NCBI GenBank assembly: GCA_030867875.1
Contig: JAOWCC010001634.1
Location: forward strand, 99,737,321-99,801,320
DNA from: Actinernus sp. WN-2022
Lineage: Eukaryota; Cnidaria; Anthozoa; Actiniaria; Actinernidae
Direction: 5' to 3'
DNA: 64,000 nt
The notes under the pieces are model-generated. The model had not been told where the DNA came from. It was given only the letters and a program-made list of their open reading frames with translations, and ran no database searches. Numbering within the stretch: the stretch's first letter is position 1; the number at the start of each line of letters is the position of its first letter. Shown here piece by piece: positions 28,552 to 40,000 of the stretch. The translations under genes were made by a program, and so were the position numbers.

Positions 28552-29147
28552 GTGAGGAATTTCAAAACGAACTGTTTGCACATAATTAGAAAGATCTGAG
28601 GAATAAAATCTAGGAGTGATGTTGAATTAAGTTTCAACCAAGCTACGTTCCCAAAACTTATTCATTGAACGAAATGAAATTTCACATGGTGTTGTTTATA
28701 CGCTGAACTCACGAACGAGATCAAAGTTTACATTTAAATGCGACGCGACCTGCAACGAAATATCTAGTTTGAAGTTTAAAGTCTTAGCCGGATTGAGCGG
28801 GTTTTCAGTAGGAAGGGTTTTATTCTGGTCGCAGCCATTGCGCTTCAAGTGGCCATGCATAGATCGTGACAATTGAAATTACGCGCTCCAATTTATACGA
28901 TTTCAACAGGTGAACAAAATTTAGGTATCTCGCAAATACTAAAGTAGGAACAATTTCTTTTGGTAACTTCTTTCAAAACCCTCATATGTAAGCTAAACGT
29001 AGCCATTATTGCGTCGGTCTCGTGTGCGGGTCAACGGGTTAGAGCGTGAGTCGAGTGACGAGTAATCCTTCCCACAATGCACCCGATATATTGATACAGT
29101 GATATAGTCGGGTTTGACAGAATTTTTGCAATTCGGTGTATATGGTA
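28552..29147. other. Unassigned intergenic DNA
   Basis: No gene or clear repeat seen. Confidence 0.5.
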
Positions 29148-30672
29148 TATGGGTAATCCAAAATGTGCCTTTCAGTCATTTTTCTAACAACAAATATATC
29201 AGGTAGGATTGAAAAATGTACGAGTAAAACATTTTTAGATCATATGGGTCCATCACTGGGTCCGGTCGACCGAAACGCTGATATGACTTCAAGGAACTCA
29301 CTGTATTCTGAACTTTACTTTCTCCACGTCGCACTAGCTATGTTTATTCTATTTCGCTAAATGAGGCTGAAGTATTCACTAAATTGCATTCAAACCTTGG
29401 AGCCTAAGTTTAAGTTTATTATCAATTTGAAACACGTTCTATTTTATCTTATGGCAGTTCCACCAGTCGTTTGCAATTCTGCCAAACAAACTGAACCAAA
29501 TTCAACACTTCAAAGCCAAACGCAGCTAAAATATTGTTCCGTTATGAAGTCTGCAAAAGAGCTAAAATTTCACTGGGAACACACCAGTTTTCTTTTGCGT
29601 TTTTTTTTTGCGACGTAATTATTTCGCATATGAAGTATTGATCAAACATATTTATTGAATGCGGGCGGTTTTCGTTTTGATGTTCGCGATGCATATTTAA
29701 ATATATTCTGACATATCTTGCAGTTAACGACTTTAGAACTCAACGCGAGATAAATTTTAAGTTATATAAAATGGTTAAGATTTAATCAAACTGTGCATCA
29801 GTTGATATATTTTATTACTAAAAATTATCATTGAATGATTGTCGGGAATACCAATAAATTTACAACCTAGTGAGGCCAAAGTAAATAAAGGTTTACTTAT
29901 GAATAAGTCTCAATGTGAGTTTAACTGACGACCAATTGTAAAATTTATGTAACACGCAGGAGAAATAATTTTTACACAAAACCAAAACCATTTAATTCTG
30001 GTCCATAATTTAAACAGATTAAAACAACTTCGGTTCTGATCTTTCTTTCCTTTCCAATAACTAAATGCGATTTTTACAACCGCATTGCGGACTTCATAAA
30101 AATATGTTTTTAGCTACGCTGTGTTTAATTAATTTGGTTGAATGTTTGGCAGAACGCACACCACAACAACAACAACAACAACTTTATTTCGTACCTAATG
30201 TATTACATAATTTAAAAACATTTTTTAAATTATTTAAAACTAAATCTAGAGTACTGGCTATTTAGAAATAGCTAAAGCTAATCGAGCTAAATAGCACTAA
30301 CAAAGTATTAAAAATAGCTTAAGGACATATTTCAATACATTCATTATATTAATATTAATAATGCCGGACGAAAAAAAAAAGATATAATATTACTAATTAA
30401 ATAAATAAGAATAACTTAACAAAAATAAAATAAATAGATATAGAAAAAGAAAGTCAACAGTTGAAAGTCAATCATGTCAATATGTATTTAGGAAAGAAGA
30501 TATAATCCGTTTTTTAAAGCCTGATTTTTCAATGATTTAGTATTTTCATGTATTGTATTCCAGCTTTTAGGTCCTATATAGCGAATATTGAACTTTCCAA
30601 AGTTGGTTCTAATGGAGGGCAAATAAAATGTGCATTTTGAGGCTAGTCTTGTATTATAATTGTGCACTTTAT

Positions 30673-32714
30673 TTACAGGTGTAAAAAACTATTGAAGACT
30701 GGTGGAAGGTATTTGTTATAATAGTCATACATAAATAATGAATTATACAAAGATATTAAATCAGTAAATTTTAGAATACCAAGAAGTTTGAATAGAGGAC
30801 TTGAATGCTCATCAAACTTAGAAAATGTAATTATCCTCACAATTCTTTTCTGTAGTATAACAATTGGATTCAAGTTATAATTATATGTGTTTCCCCAAAT
30901 AATCAGGCCATAAGTTAGATGAGGATAGATTAAATAATAATAGAGCTGAGTAAGGATTTTAGAAGCTACACAATTTAGGATTTTATACAGGACTCCTATG
31001 CTTCGTTTGATTTTCTTGGCTACTTGTTGAATTTGACATTTCCAATTCAGGTTGCAGTCTAAGCAAAGGCCAAGATATTTAACAGTATTTTCCTGCCTTA
31101 TAACATTATTATTAATGTGCAAATTAACTGAGTGCATGAGTTTTTTTTTAGGTGGGTGAAAAATAACAAAATTTGTCTTGTCAATATTAAGAGACAACTT
31201 ATTTGAAGATAGCCAGGTGTTAACATAGAATAAATTGTTATTAATTAAATATTCTAGTTCAGAGAGGTTCTTATGCGAGCAAAATAAATTAGAATCATCA
31301 GCAAATAAATGGAAATCAAAAGCCTTAGTACAATGTATGAAGTCATTAGTGTATAATAGGAATAACAATGGACCAAGCACAGATCCTTGAGGGACCCCAC
31401 AGGAAATACCACGTTCAAGAGATACTGTGTTGCCAAATGAAATTTTAGAAATTTTAGAAATAAAGCAATCAAATATTTCATTAATATCATTATTTTGTGG
31501 TAATATTTCTTCCCAACACAGCATGCCTACCTATGTGGTTAAGGCTGTTTCATCAAGTTTTGAATAATCTCTCTTATACATTTCAAATTTCTTAGGAAGG
31601 GCTGAGAATTTATTGATTATAAGAAAATTAGGCAAGTGATCAGTGATGTTATAGAGTAAATTTCCACTTACTAGATGATAATCAAGAGAGTTGAAAAATA
31701 TATTGTCTATAAGGGTAGCACAGTGATCTGTTATCCTAGTAGGTTGCAAAATCTGAGGGCCAAAGAAGTAAGAACTCATAGTATTTATAAAATTCTCAGT
31801 GGATGGATGAGACTCAAAATTTAATAGATTAATATTGAAGTCTCCTAGAATTAAACAAAGCTTGTTATCATTTAGAATTTTATCAATACTTGAATATAAA
31901 CAATTGGTGAAGGAATCTAGACTTGCATTAGGATGTCTGTACACGACTGCACAGAGAATATTAGGACTAGATGGATAGTCAACTTCGATCCATAGAGATT
32001 ACAATTCTTCTTTAGCAATTAACACTCAGGTCTTCCCTTACTATAAACTTTAAATTGTCTTTAACATAGCAACCAACTCCACCTGCATTAGAAAGGCTAG
32101 GCTGTGATATGAACTTATAGCCTGGTATATTAGACATTAGGTAAGTACGTCTGATCTACTTTTAATTTAGTTTCTGATACGCCTATGACTGAGAAGGGAA
32201 GATGAAGTTCATCCAACATAATAAGCAGCTTGTCAATATTTGCAGCTAGACTTCTGATGTTACTATGCAAAACTGAGAAGTTATTTGGGGCTAGATTGTT
32301 AACTTCGTGACTGGAATGAAAATCGTGAGGGGAATAGTATTTGAAGTTTGTATTAGATGGTAACTGTTGGTCTATATCAGTATCAGAAAGACTCGGAATA
32401 TTTGTCAAAGAGGATAATACATCTAAATGAGGTAGCAATTCAAGTTTATATTCAGAGATACGTTTGGAACAAAAGCAATCAGTATTGGAGTTAAAAGATA
32501 ACTTTAGGAGTTCGTAGTTGCTAAGATCATGATATGGAAATGCATCAGCTAAGCAAGACTTACATAACCATAGTTCTTCAGTCTCTGTATAATGATTATA
32601 CGATTTGTATGACAGCGAAGAGCATCTAAGGTGGAACCAATATAGGCAGTGATCACACTGAATAGCACAGCAATTGTCTTTAACTATTTTTCTGCATTTA
32701 CCACATATATCCAT
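30673..32714 (-). pseudogene. LINE ORF2: PHD finger, endonuclease, reverse transcriptase with internal deletion
   Basis: Starts MDICGKCRKIVKDNC with a C4HC3-like set of ligands (HLRCSS, LWLCKSC), then FSVLHSNIRSLAANIDKL and VIGVSETKL of the endonuclease. The catalytic-end motifs LGDFNINLL, ATLIDNIFF and TDHLPNFLI lie at 31944-31590. The reverse transcriptase enters directly at SFGNTVSLERGISCGVPQGS and continues to FHLFADDSNLFCSHK and the C-terminal IYPHLTYGLIIWG. The segment that normally joins DCFISKI to SFGNTVS, carrying the palm's first acidic residue, is missing (near 31440). With that and breaks near 32130-31944 and 31530, it cannot be active. Confidence 0.82.
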
Positions 32715-32719
32715 CAGAT

Positions 32720-32990
32720 TTACGTTGGGGAGTCCTTAAGATCTTGTAAATTCTTTTCGTTGGAGATATGAATAGCTGGGCTGTCATCGTTCTTTCTGAG
32801 AAAGATCTTGCCATGCCGGGTCCAGATATAGCGATAGTGACGCTCCTTTTTCAGTTAGAGGCAATCTTCCTCCTCCTGGTTAAGCTCTCCGCAATGAATA
32901 TCTTATTGTCATCTATTCTGGTGAATCCAAGATCTTTAGTTGTTTTATCCTTGAGTTTGTTACTGGAGTAGTAAATTTGGTCACGAACAT
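32720..32990 (-). pseudogene. LINE ORF1 C-terminal fragment
   Basis: Two minus-strand frames read TTKDLGFTRIDDNKIFIAES then LTRRRK, and after a frameshift the ending with IWTRHGKIF and HISNEKNLQDL, a pattern seen at the end of ORF1 in CR1-type elements. The stop lies six bases before the ORF2 ATG. The rest of ORF1 is missing. Confidence 0.7.
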
Positions 32991-33373
32991 CTCGGCTTAT
33001 GAACTACCATAATATAGAACGTGTTTCACATTGATAATACGCTTAAACCTAGGCTCCAAGGTTTGAATGCAATTTAGTGAATACTTCAGCCTCATTCAGA
33101 GCAATAGAGTAAACCTAGCTAGTGCGACGTGGATAAATTAAAGTTCAGAATACAGTGAGTTCCTTGAAGTCATAGCAGCGTTTCGGTCCACCGGACCCAA
33201 TGGCATTAGCGCATGGAATAAATTAGTACAACTAAAACTGAAAATATAACTTGTTGTCTTCAACGGTTGCGCCCATATGATCTAAAAATGTTTAACTAGT
33301 ACATTTTTCAATCCTACCTGATATATTTTTTGTTAGAAAAATGTCTGAAAAACACATTTTTGGATTACCCATG

Positions 33374-34780
33374 ATCTTCCTTATTAACCAACGATGAAAA
33401 TGTTAATACCACGTTCAGTATTATATAAGAGAGTCTAATCGTTTTCATCTGTCATAACCTAATCAATTTTTTTTATATTATTATTTCTTTATCGTATAGT
33501 CTGTAGTTTGTAACGTCCGTCTCTTTACTGTATAATACTGTATTATAAGTGTAACGTGTGAGCCCCCTAGATGAGCTAATAGAGCTCTTGGGGTGAACTC
33601 GTAATTAAAAAATATGTTTAAATAAAAAAATAAAAAATAAAAAAATAACTTAGATTTGGTTTTGAATTCGTATCGAAATAAGAGCAGACAAGGGAAGTAC
33701 AGATTTGCACTTAGCTCCTGTCTGGAACACAATTATATCACAAACCTTGGTGAGTTAGTGAATATACAGTACGCCGATTCTGAACGAAAGGAACAGACAT
33801 TTAAACATTTTCATTTTTTTTGTTAACCCTTTGCCGACGGACCCTGCAAATATCGGTCCAATGTGACCGATATGAAGCATGTACCTTAAAACAATAATTG
33901 CATCACATCTAGACATGCTGGAAAGACGATGTTGCGATATTATTTGAAGAGTTGAATGACTTCAAAGTAAGAGCTATAACAGGGATCGCTTGACTCTTCC
34001 ACTTTGGAGAAAAACTCATTTGTTTTGGGGATCGATTTTCGTTTCTTCGATTTTAAGAATTTTGAGGAGCTGAAAATCGGCTCAAAAAACCCTTCCCATT
34101 CGCACTTGAAATCACTTGGATTATTACAGTGTAATTTCCCTTATTTATTTGCCATTTTAAAATCTAATCAATGTGTCAGTTGGTAATTTTGAAAAAACAG
34201 TACCTATAGGAAAAACTGGAAAGAGTATTACTAGACGGTAATATTGAAATCCTTAGTTATAAAATACCTATTATCTGCGCGTCACAAAACACATAATTAT
34301 CTTGTATAAAGTGGTCTCCCTTTAAATTATTTCTTTTATTAAGAAAACTAGAACAACAAATCATGACAAGTGCATTTTATGCGTGTCCATCATCCTGTGT
34401 ACGAGTAATGCTTATTTGTGCATAAAGTTCGAGTAAAAATGAGAATGGAAATCGTGTTCATCGTCTTCGGTGCGAGTTATTAGATAGCCATCTTCTCTCT
34501 TTATTACCGTAGCTGAGGGAAAAATAGAATTCCTGTTAATTGAAATGCTTGTTTACACGAGACACAGGCAGCTTTTTGTTTACATGTTTTGCACACTTAA
34601 CTACACCCAACCCAAGAAACAAAATAATATCCTAATCTATATGGAAACTATCACATCTACTGCGTGTATACTACGGGAAAATGTGTCCTGATTCATATTG
34701 CTTTACATGGGAATCGAGAACAATATGAATCTAGAAACGTTTTCCATAGTGTAACCGTGTACCCGTAGTAAAAAATCTGA
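33374..34780. other. Intergenic DNA, no gene recognised
   Basis: An A-rich stretch (33598-33655, AAATAAAAAAATAAAAAAT) looks like a decayed retroelement tail. At 33823-33835 TTAA is followed by CCCTTTGCC and a GATATCGGTC...GACCGATAT pair at 33852-33875. This is reminiscent of a piggyBac-type end, but no partner end was found. Confidence 0.35.
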
Positions 34781-35032
34781 ATTTCTAACGAGACCTGAAA
34801 CAACCATGGGGGCGCGCTGATCAAAGCCAGGACCCGGCCAGCCCACAGAGAATTTAGCGTGTTGGTTTTTGCGGAGGGAGGAAATCCGGAGAACCCGGCT
34901 GAGAAAATCCCTCGGAGCAAGGGCGAGAAGTACCAACGAACTCAACTCACATATGGCGCCGCGTCCGGGAATCGGACCTCGGCCACAGAGGTGAGAGGCG
35001 AAGCGCTTAACGACTGCGCCACCCCGGCTCCC
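34781..35032 (-). mobile_element. tRNA-derived SINE, near full length
   Basis: Read on the minus strand from 35032 it starts GGGAGCCGGGGTGGCGCAGT with a tRNA A box (TGGCGCAGTCGTTAAG). A B box (GGTCCGATTCCCG) follows near 34968-34980, at normal spacing. After the head come GGCGCCATATGTGAGTTGAG and a CTCCGGATTTCC-rich body, ending in CAGGTCTCGTTAGAAATTCAG. I recall this head-and-body combination as an abundant coral SINE. Related copies lie at 12320-12532 and 47433-47650. Confidence 0.8.
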
Positions 35033-35117
35033 TGGTAGTCTTAGGTAACTGCTACATTTGCAGGCATCGTATGGCTGTGCATGTGGTAACTCTTGCCACC
35101 CAATCATATACATGTAT
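35033..35117. other. Short unassigned spacer
   Basis: No feature seen between the SINE and the direct repeat that follows. Confidence 0.4.
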
Positions 35118-35675
35118 GTAAACCTTGTAACTGGTGCATAACTTTCGTATTCAGCTTTTTATGACTGACCAGTTTCATTGTAGAGAGTATAGACCAACCA
35201 TCATGCTTTGCGCGTTATGGCCGGCATTTTTTCGCAGTTGAAAAGTCGGTTTTCTACGAGTCTTCCAATATTTTCAATATCATTGCAATCCTGTTGTTTT
35301 GTATGACATTTTCAGTTCGAATATGTTTTTGGAAAGTTTCTTTTGTAGTTTTCCTGTTTAGTTACGCAGTTTCACGAAGCGGAAATAATCAACAAAATGC
35401 CGCTAAGCAGCAATGACAATATGGCCACATTAGCTAAGTTTGATATGTTCTTTTCAGAAATTATATTCACCTGTTTTTTTATGCTAATAAGGCAAATAAT
35501 TATTATGAACAATGACGTCAGATCGTTTACTAAACCTTGTAACTGGTGCATAACTTTCGTATTCAGCTTTGTATGACTGACCAGTTTCATTGTAGAGAGT
35601 ATAGACCAACCATCATGCTTTGCGCGTTATGACCGGCATTTTTTCGCAGTTGAAAAGTCGGTTTTCTACGAGTCT
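35118..35675. repeat. 146-bp direct repeats flanking 262 bp
   Basis: The block AAACCTTGTAACTGGTGCAT ... GGTTTTCTACGAGTCTTC occurs at about 35118-35265 and again at about 35528-35675, with very few changes (TTTTT versus TTTGT; ATGGCC versus ATGACC). The spacing resembles a small terminal-direct-repeat (TRIM-like) element, but no primer-binding or polypurine site was seen. Confidence 0.7.
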
Positions 35676-35865
35676 TCGTAGGCCGGGAATATTTTGCCAT
35701 AGTATCTTCGGTTGACGCGATTTCCACCTAGAAAATCCGAACAGCTAATAGCTTACTAGAATACGTCAAAGACATAGTAGGCACCTTAAAATGGCTAGAT
35801 GAGCTGCACACAACGGGTTTCACGAATTTCAAAAGGTACTCGTTGGGTGCCCTTGCAAAATGATA
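35676..35865. repeat. Interspersed repeat, family A copy 2
   Basis: GTAGGCCGGGAATATTTTGCC through AGGCACCTTAAA matches 14253-14372 closely. The following GTTGGGTGCCCTTGC matches, inverted, the start of copy 1 at about 13930. Confidence 0.7.
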
Positions 35866-36307
35866 CAGAATGATTTAGAAAAAGAAGCTGTTTGGACTAA
35901 TGCTAAAACTGGATTGACAAGACACGGAAGCACTTAATCAGGGCTCCCTGATAGGATTTTGTGATTGCAGATTCACTCGGCTTTTCCTGCTCGGGATTGT
36001 TAGCACAATGGCCGAGTTGAGTTTCGTTTTCGAGGTGCAGGCCGCGCCGAAAACAAAAACAGGTAAAGAAGTGTTTGACTTGATGTAGTCATGAGCTCGG
36101 ACATCAGACTTGTCAATGCTCCAGAAGTTTAGTTTCAGTTTCAGTTTTATTAGTGCCAAAACTGTATAAATCTCCTCCCCAGAACCTCCGTTCTTAACGG
36201 CCAGCGGACCATAACATTTTTGCCGCGCACGCCTCTGAGCATAGTAACGAAAGCGGAAGTGGAAGCGTGTGCTTAGGGGTTTGACATATAGCGTCTACGT
36301 GCGCATT

Positions 36308-36578
36308 CTGTCAATCACTTCTAGTGCTATCCAATAGCAATAAACCCCGCCATTAGATAACGTCACGTTACTGTTTCCAAGGCAACATGACCTAATCATG
36401 ACCTCCATCGCCTTTACTGTCAATCACTTCTAGTGCTATCCAATAGCAATACTATTACCGTTACCGTTACCAAGGCAATATGACGTCATCGCTTCCATAG
36501 CCTTTAAAATAGGCCGCCTGGACAAATTGACGGCTTTTCAAAGCAAAGCATTCGCTGAAGGAGAACATCAGAGGAAAG
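36308..36578 (+). promoter_or_regulatory. Probable promoter of the receptor guanylate cyclase gene
   Basis: A block CTGTCAATCACTTCTAGTGC with its CCAATAGCAATA end is present twice, at 36308 and 36417 (109-base period), giving two CCAAT sites (36331 and 36440). A perfect TGACGTCA lies at 36481-36488 and a CCTTTAAAATAGG AT-rich box near 36500. These are NF-Y-like and CREB/ATF-like sites placed 90-250 bases before the ATG at 36579. A 5' UTR of perhaps 50-70 bases is implied. Confidence 0.5.
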
Positions 36579-37014
36579 ATGGAGAAAATCATTTACCTTG
36601 TGATATTTTTCGGCGTTTCAAGAGTTTTCTCTGGAGTTCAAGAGAAAAAAATTGTTACAATCGCTGCTTTAGCACCAATGACCGGCGACTGGGACGTCGG
36701 TAGAACAACGGCTGCTGCCATCCCAATAGCAGTAGAGGATATAAACAACAACTCAAGCCTTCTGCCCAATCACGAACTGCAATTCGTGTTCGGCAATACT
36801 AACTGTTCGACTGTAACCGCTCTGCCACTCGTTATGAACTTATGGGTGGCGAAGAAGAGGAACGTGGACGCATTCATTGGTGGCGGATGTAATCACGTAT
36901 GCGAATATATCAGTCTACTGGCAGGAAAATGGAACCTGCCGGTCGTATCTTGGGGCTGTATGTCCAGCCATCTATCGAACCGAAATACCTTCCCCACTTT
37001 TGCCAGGACGGTCG
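36579..37014 (+). CDS. Receptor guanylate cyclase exon 1: signal peptide and start of ligand domain
   Basis: MEKIIYLVIFFGVSRVFSGV is a signal peptide. The ligand domain then begins with VTIAALAPMTGDWDVG, AVEDINNN and a FIGGGCNHVCEYISLLAGKW segment whose cysteines match the family's disulphides. NNSS and NCS are possible glycosylation sites. The donor is GTAAGT at 37015, phase 1. Confidence 0.93.
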
Positions 37015-40000
37015 GTAAGTTTTATTTGATATCTCAAACTGACAATTTCAAGTGTAGCGCTCAGTCTATACAGCCAGTCAAATACAGATTATTTCCTTTA
37101 TACTTAATAAAAAGTTCATAAACCACCCGAGTACATCAGTTAAGATCAGAATTCATCATATCTGAACGTTTTCGAAAAAAAAATCTGTTAATCCGCTTTC
37201 ATCTTAACAGCTTGAACTGATTTCGAATTCAATTTGAAATTGCACGGATTAGAAAGGAGAATTTCTCCAAATTATTGCACCTAAAATTGGTTCAATATTA
37301 CGTGAAAGTAGTTTTAAAATATTTCCTGACTGAATATGAATATAATATCAAGATATTATATATTTTAGATTTGAAGTTCATATTCATCATTTGCTGACAG
37401 TTTGATGCTTTTCACTTTGTTGCTCGGAACGGGAATAATTCCTTCACGAAGATTTGTAATATTTAGTTAGTTCTCTCGCCGTACGGATTAATTGCCTGCG
37501 CTCTATTGTCCCAGCAATACATCAGTTTGATATTTTCCCATAAAGACCTCGCTCTCGGTAAAAAAAAAGAGGTTAAACGTACCATTCCTTTAAACCTATT
37601 TTATTCTTTTTTAGGACCCTATACGAAAATGGAGAAACTTCTGAAAAAGCTCATGGAACACTTCGACTGGAAGAGAGTGGCGATCATTGCTTCTACAGAA
37701 GATATTTGGCAAATAGCAGCCAACTTAATAAAGATCGAGTTAACGGTTGCTAAACCCCAGATCAAAGTGGCCCACTTCCATAGTTTTATACCAGGACAAC
37801 TTCATGTTCTGGAAACAAGAATTGATCGCCAGGCGGACCAGATCAAAAAGGCAGCGAACAAAGCCAAAAGTGAGTGGAGATTTCTAGAATATAAATTACA
37901 GAATTTACAGCATTTCTCAGTGAAAATGAAAATGAGAATGAAAATTCTCATCTCCAAACAATTTAGGGGTTCTGTTCACTCGACTTAGTTTAAATATGTA
38001 AATGAGTTGCAACTTTTTAGAGGGGTAAATTCACGTCAGTCGATTGACGTGTACTTCGTCCTTTTAGGAATTAAAATCTGAATGACTTTTTCATCACCAT
38101 ATTCAGTTCATAGCACACTTTAAGAGGTCTTTTAAAACTTCCCGCGCCGTTTTCCAGCCAATTCCGATAGCAAAAAAACGTTTCCACAAGAGTTTCAAAC
38201 GCTGCAAATCATTAACTTTTTAGGGCAGTTTTGAGAGAAGATCTGACCGTTTATATGGGCTCCACGGTGATATCAAACTGTATGATATGCTAACAGGACG
38301 CCCTATACATACAAAGGTACACATGTGAGACTAATCCTTCAGTCTGTAGGGAAAATGAAAATGGGAATGAAAATCCTCATCTCCAAACAATTTAGGGGTT
38401 CTGTTCACTCGATTTAGTTTAAATATGTAAAATGAGTTGGAACGTTTGAGAGGGTAAATTCAACGTCAGTCGATTGACGTGTACTTCGTCCTTTTAGGAA
38501 TTAAAATCTGAATGACTTTTTCATGCATGACCATATTCTTCTTAGCATACTTTAAGAGGTATTTTAAAACATTCCCGTACCGTTTTCCAGCAATTCCGAT
38601 AGCGAAAAAAACGTTTCACAACAAACACTGCAAATCATTAACATTTTAGGCCAGTTTGAGAGAACATCTGACCGTTTATATGGGTTCCATTCTGATATCA
38701 AACTGTATGAATATGCTAACAGGACGCCCTACAAAGGTACACATGTGAGACTAATCCTTCAGTCTGTAGGGAGCTCCGGCGACTGGGTCCTCTCCATCTA
38801 AACATGGGAGAATTAGAAAATAGAGAGAAGGGGAAACGTTATAGGAGATATAAGAACGGGACTGTATCGATGGGTTGAATTGTTTAGAATTTGGGCTGAA
38901 CCCATAAAGGCAACTGAGATTATAATCTAAGCGATTTCAGAACAATAATGTCATTACTGTACATGCCAATGATAATTTGATATGAATGGGGTAAAAACCG
39001 TTGTTTTTTGTGTGTGACGAAATCCAGCAGCGAATTCGCTCGTGGTCTAATGGTTAGTGTTAGGGTTATGCGGGCGTTAACCTGCGATTATCCTTCTCTC
39101 GCTTTCTTTAGATTGGCCGGGGAATTAACAGCGTGCGCAATATGCGAGGAAATCTAGCAGTGATTTAACAATGTATAGCTACAGCAGGAGAAGAATGTAG
39201 TGCTTCAACAGCACAGTTTTAAGAGGAGAAGTTCGTCAAAATAGTGCGGATTTAACATTTTCAGAGCTCTTGATTAGGCTACGGATCGGCTATCGTAGCG
39301 ATTATGAATTTTAAATGGTAACCACTCAGCGATCGTAGCGATCGACATAACCCTGTATGGATTGCAAACTCCTCAAAACATTCCAAGATTTTGCCAAATA
39401 CTAAAATAAATACCCAAATCTCAGCTATTATATATTGAACAATTGTTCATCGAAGTGGAGGTAAATAGTCATTTAAATTATTTTCTGTCAAATGAACCGG
39501 CAAAAACTCGCGCGAGGTGATCGCTGCTATGCTCGGAGGTGAGTATATAGCAAAGGTGTCAGTACATACTACTACACTGGAGGCGAATATCCTTTGCTAT
39601 TCACCTCCGAGCGAAGCAGCGATCACCTCGCGCGAGATTTTGTCCATTTGACAGAAAATAAAATAACTATTTGGTGCTGGCTATTCACTGAGCTTGGTCC
39701 GATAAGGTTTTTATCATATTGCAAAACCTACTTTTGGCACACGCGCCAGGAACCCATTTCGCGGTTACTGAAGAGGAAATAGAAATAGAAATCAAGATAC
39801 TCGAAGAATTTCGCATGACACGTTCACAACAGTTTCATATCGTTTTCCGGCATCAGACTGAATGTTTTATGGATGAAAACTTAGTTGTATTTTATTTAGA
39901 CGTACTGCGTTTCAATCGCAACTTTACTTGGAATCCGAATGCATTATCTAGCGATAAAACTGTGCATCCAGCTGAGATCGCTTGAATGGCGATATTACAG

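Larger units (their letters stand above)
30160..32990 (-). mobile_element. Non-LTR retrotransposon (CR1-like) with PHD-type ORF2 start and (GTT)n tail
   Basis: The minus-strand end reads AATAAAGTTGTTGTTG, a poly-A-signal-like box followed by a GTT microsatellite tail (30163-30185), as in CR1-group elements. From 5' to 3' it holds an ORF1 tail (about 32990-32720, IWTRHGKIFLRKNDDSPAI then a stop), ORF2 from ATG 32714 with a PHD-like zinc domain, endonuclease and reverse transcriptase, and a long 3' UTR. The 5' end is truncated near 32990. Confidence 0.88.
29148..33373. mobile_element. 4.2-kb TIR element enclosing a LINE
   Basis: The left 300 bases (ATGGGTAATCCAAAATG, then CAGGTAGGATTGAAAAATG, GGAACTCACTGTATTCTGAA and TTGGAGCCTAAG) recur inverted at about 33010-33373 with roughly 10 percent divergence. 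Between them are about 700 bases of own sequence (29450-30159) and an inserted or captured LINE (30160-32990). No transposase frame was found, so it is non-autonomous, or its coding part was replaced. Confidence 0.75.

Noticed and set aside
39035..39100. tRNA gene (GTGGTCTAATGGTTAG), also near 41600 and 44205
   Set aside because: Only the A-box half is present; no B box or acceptor stem could be folded. At best a tRNA-like relic.
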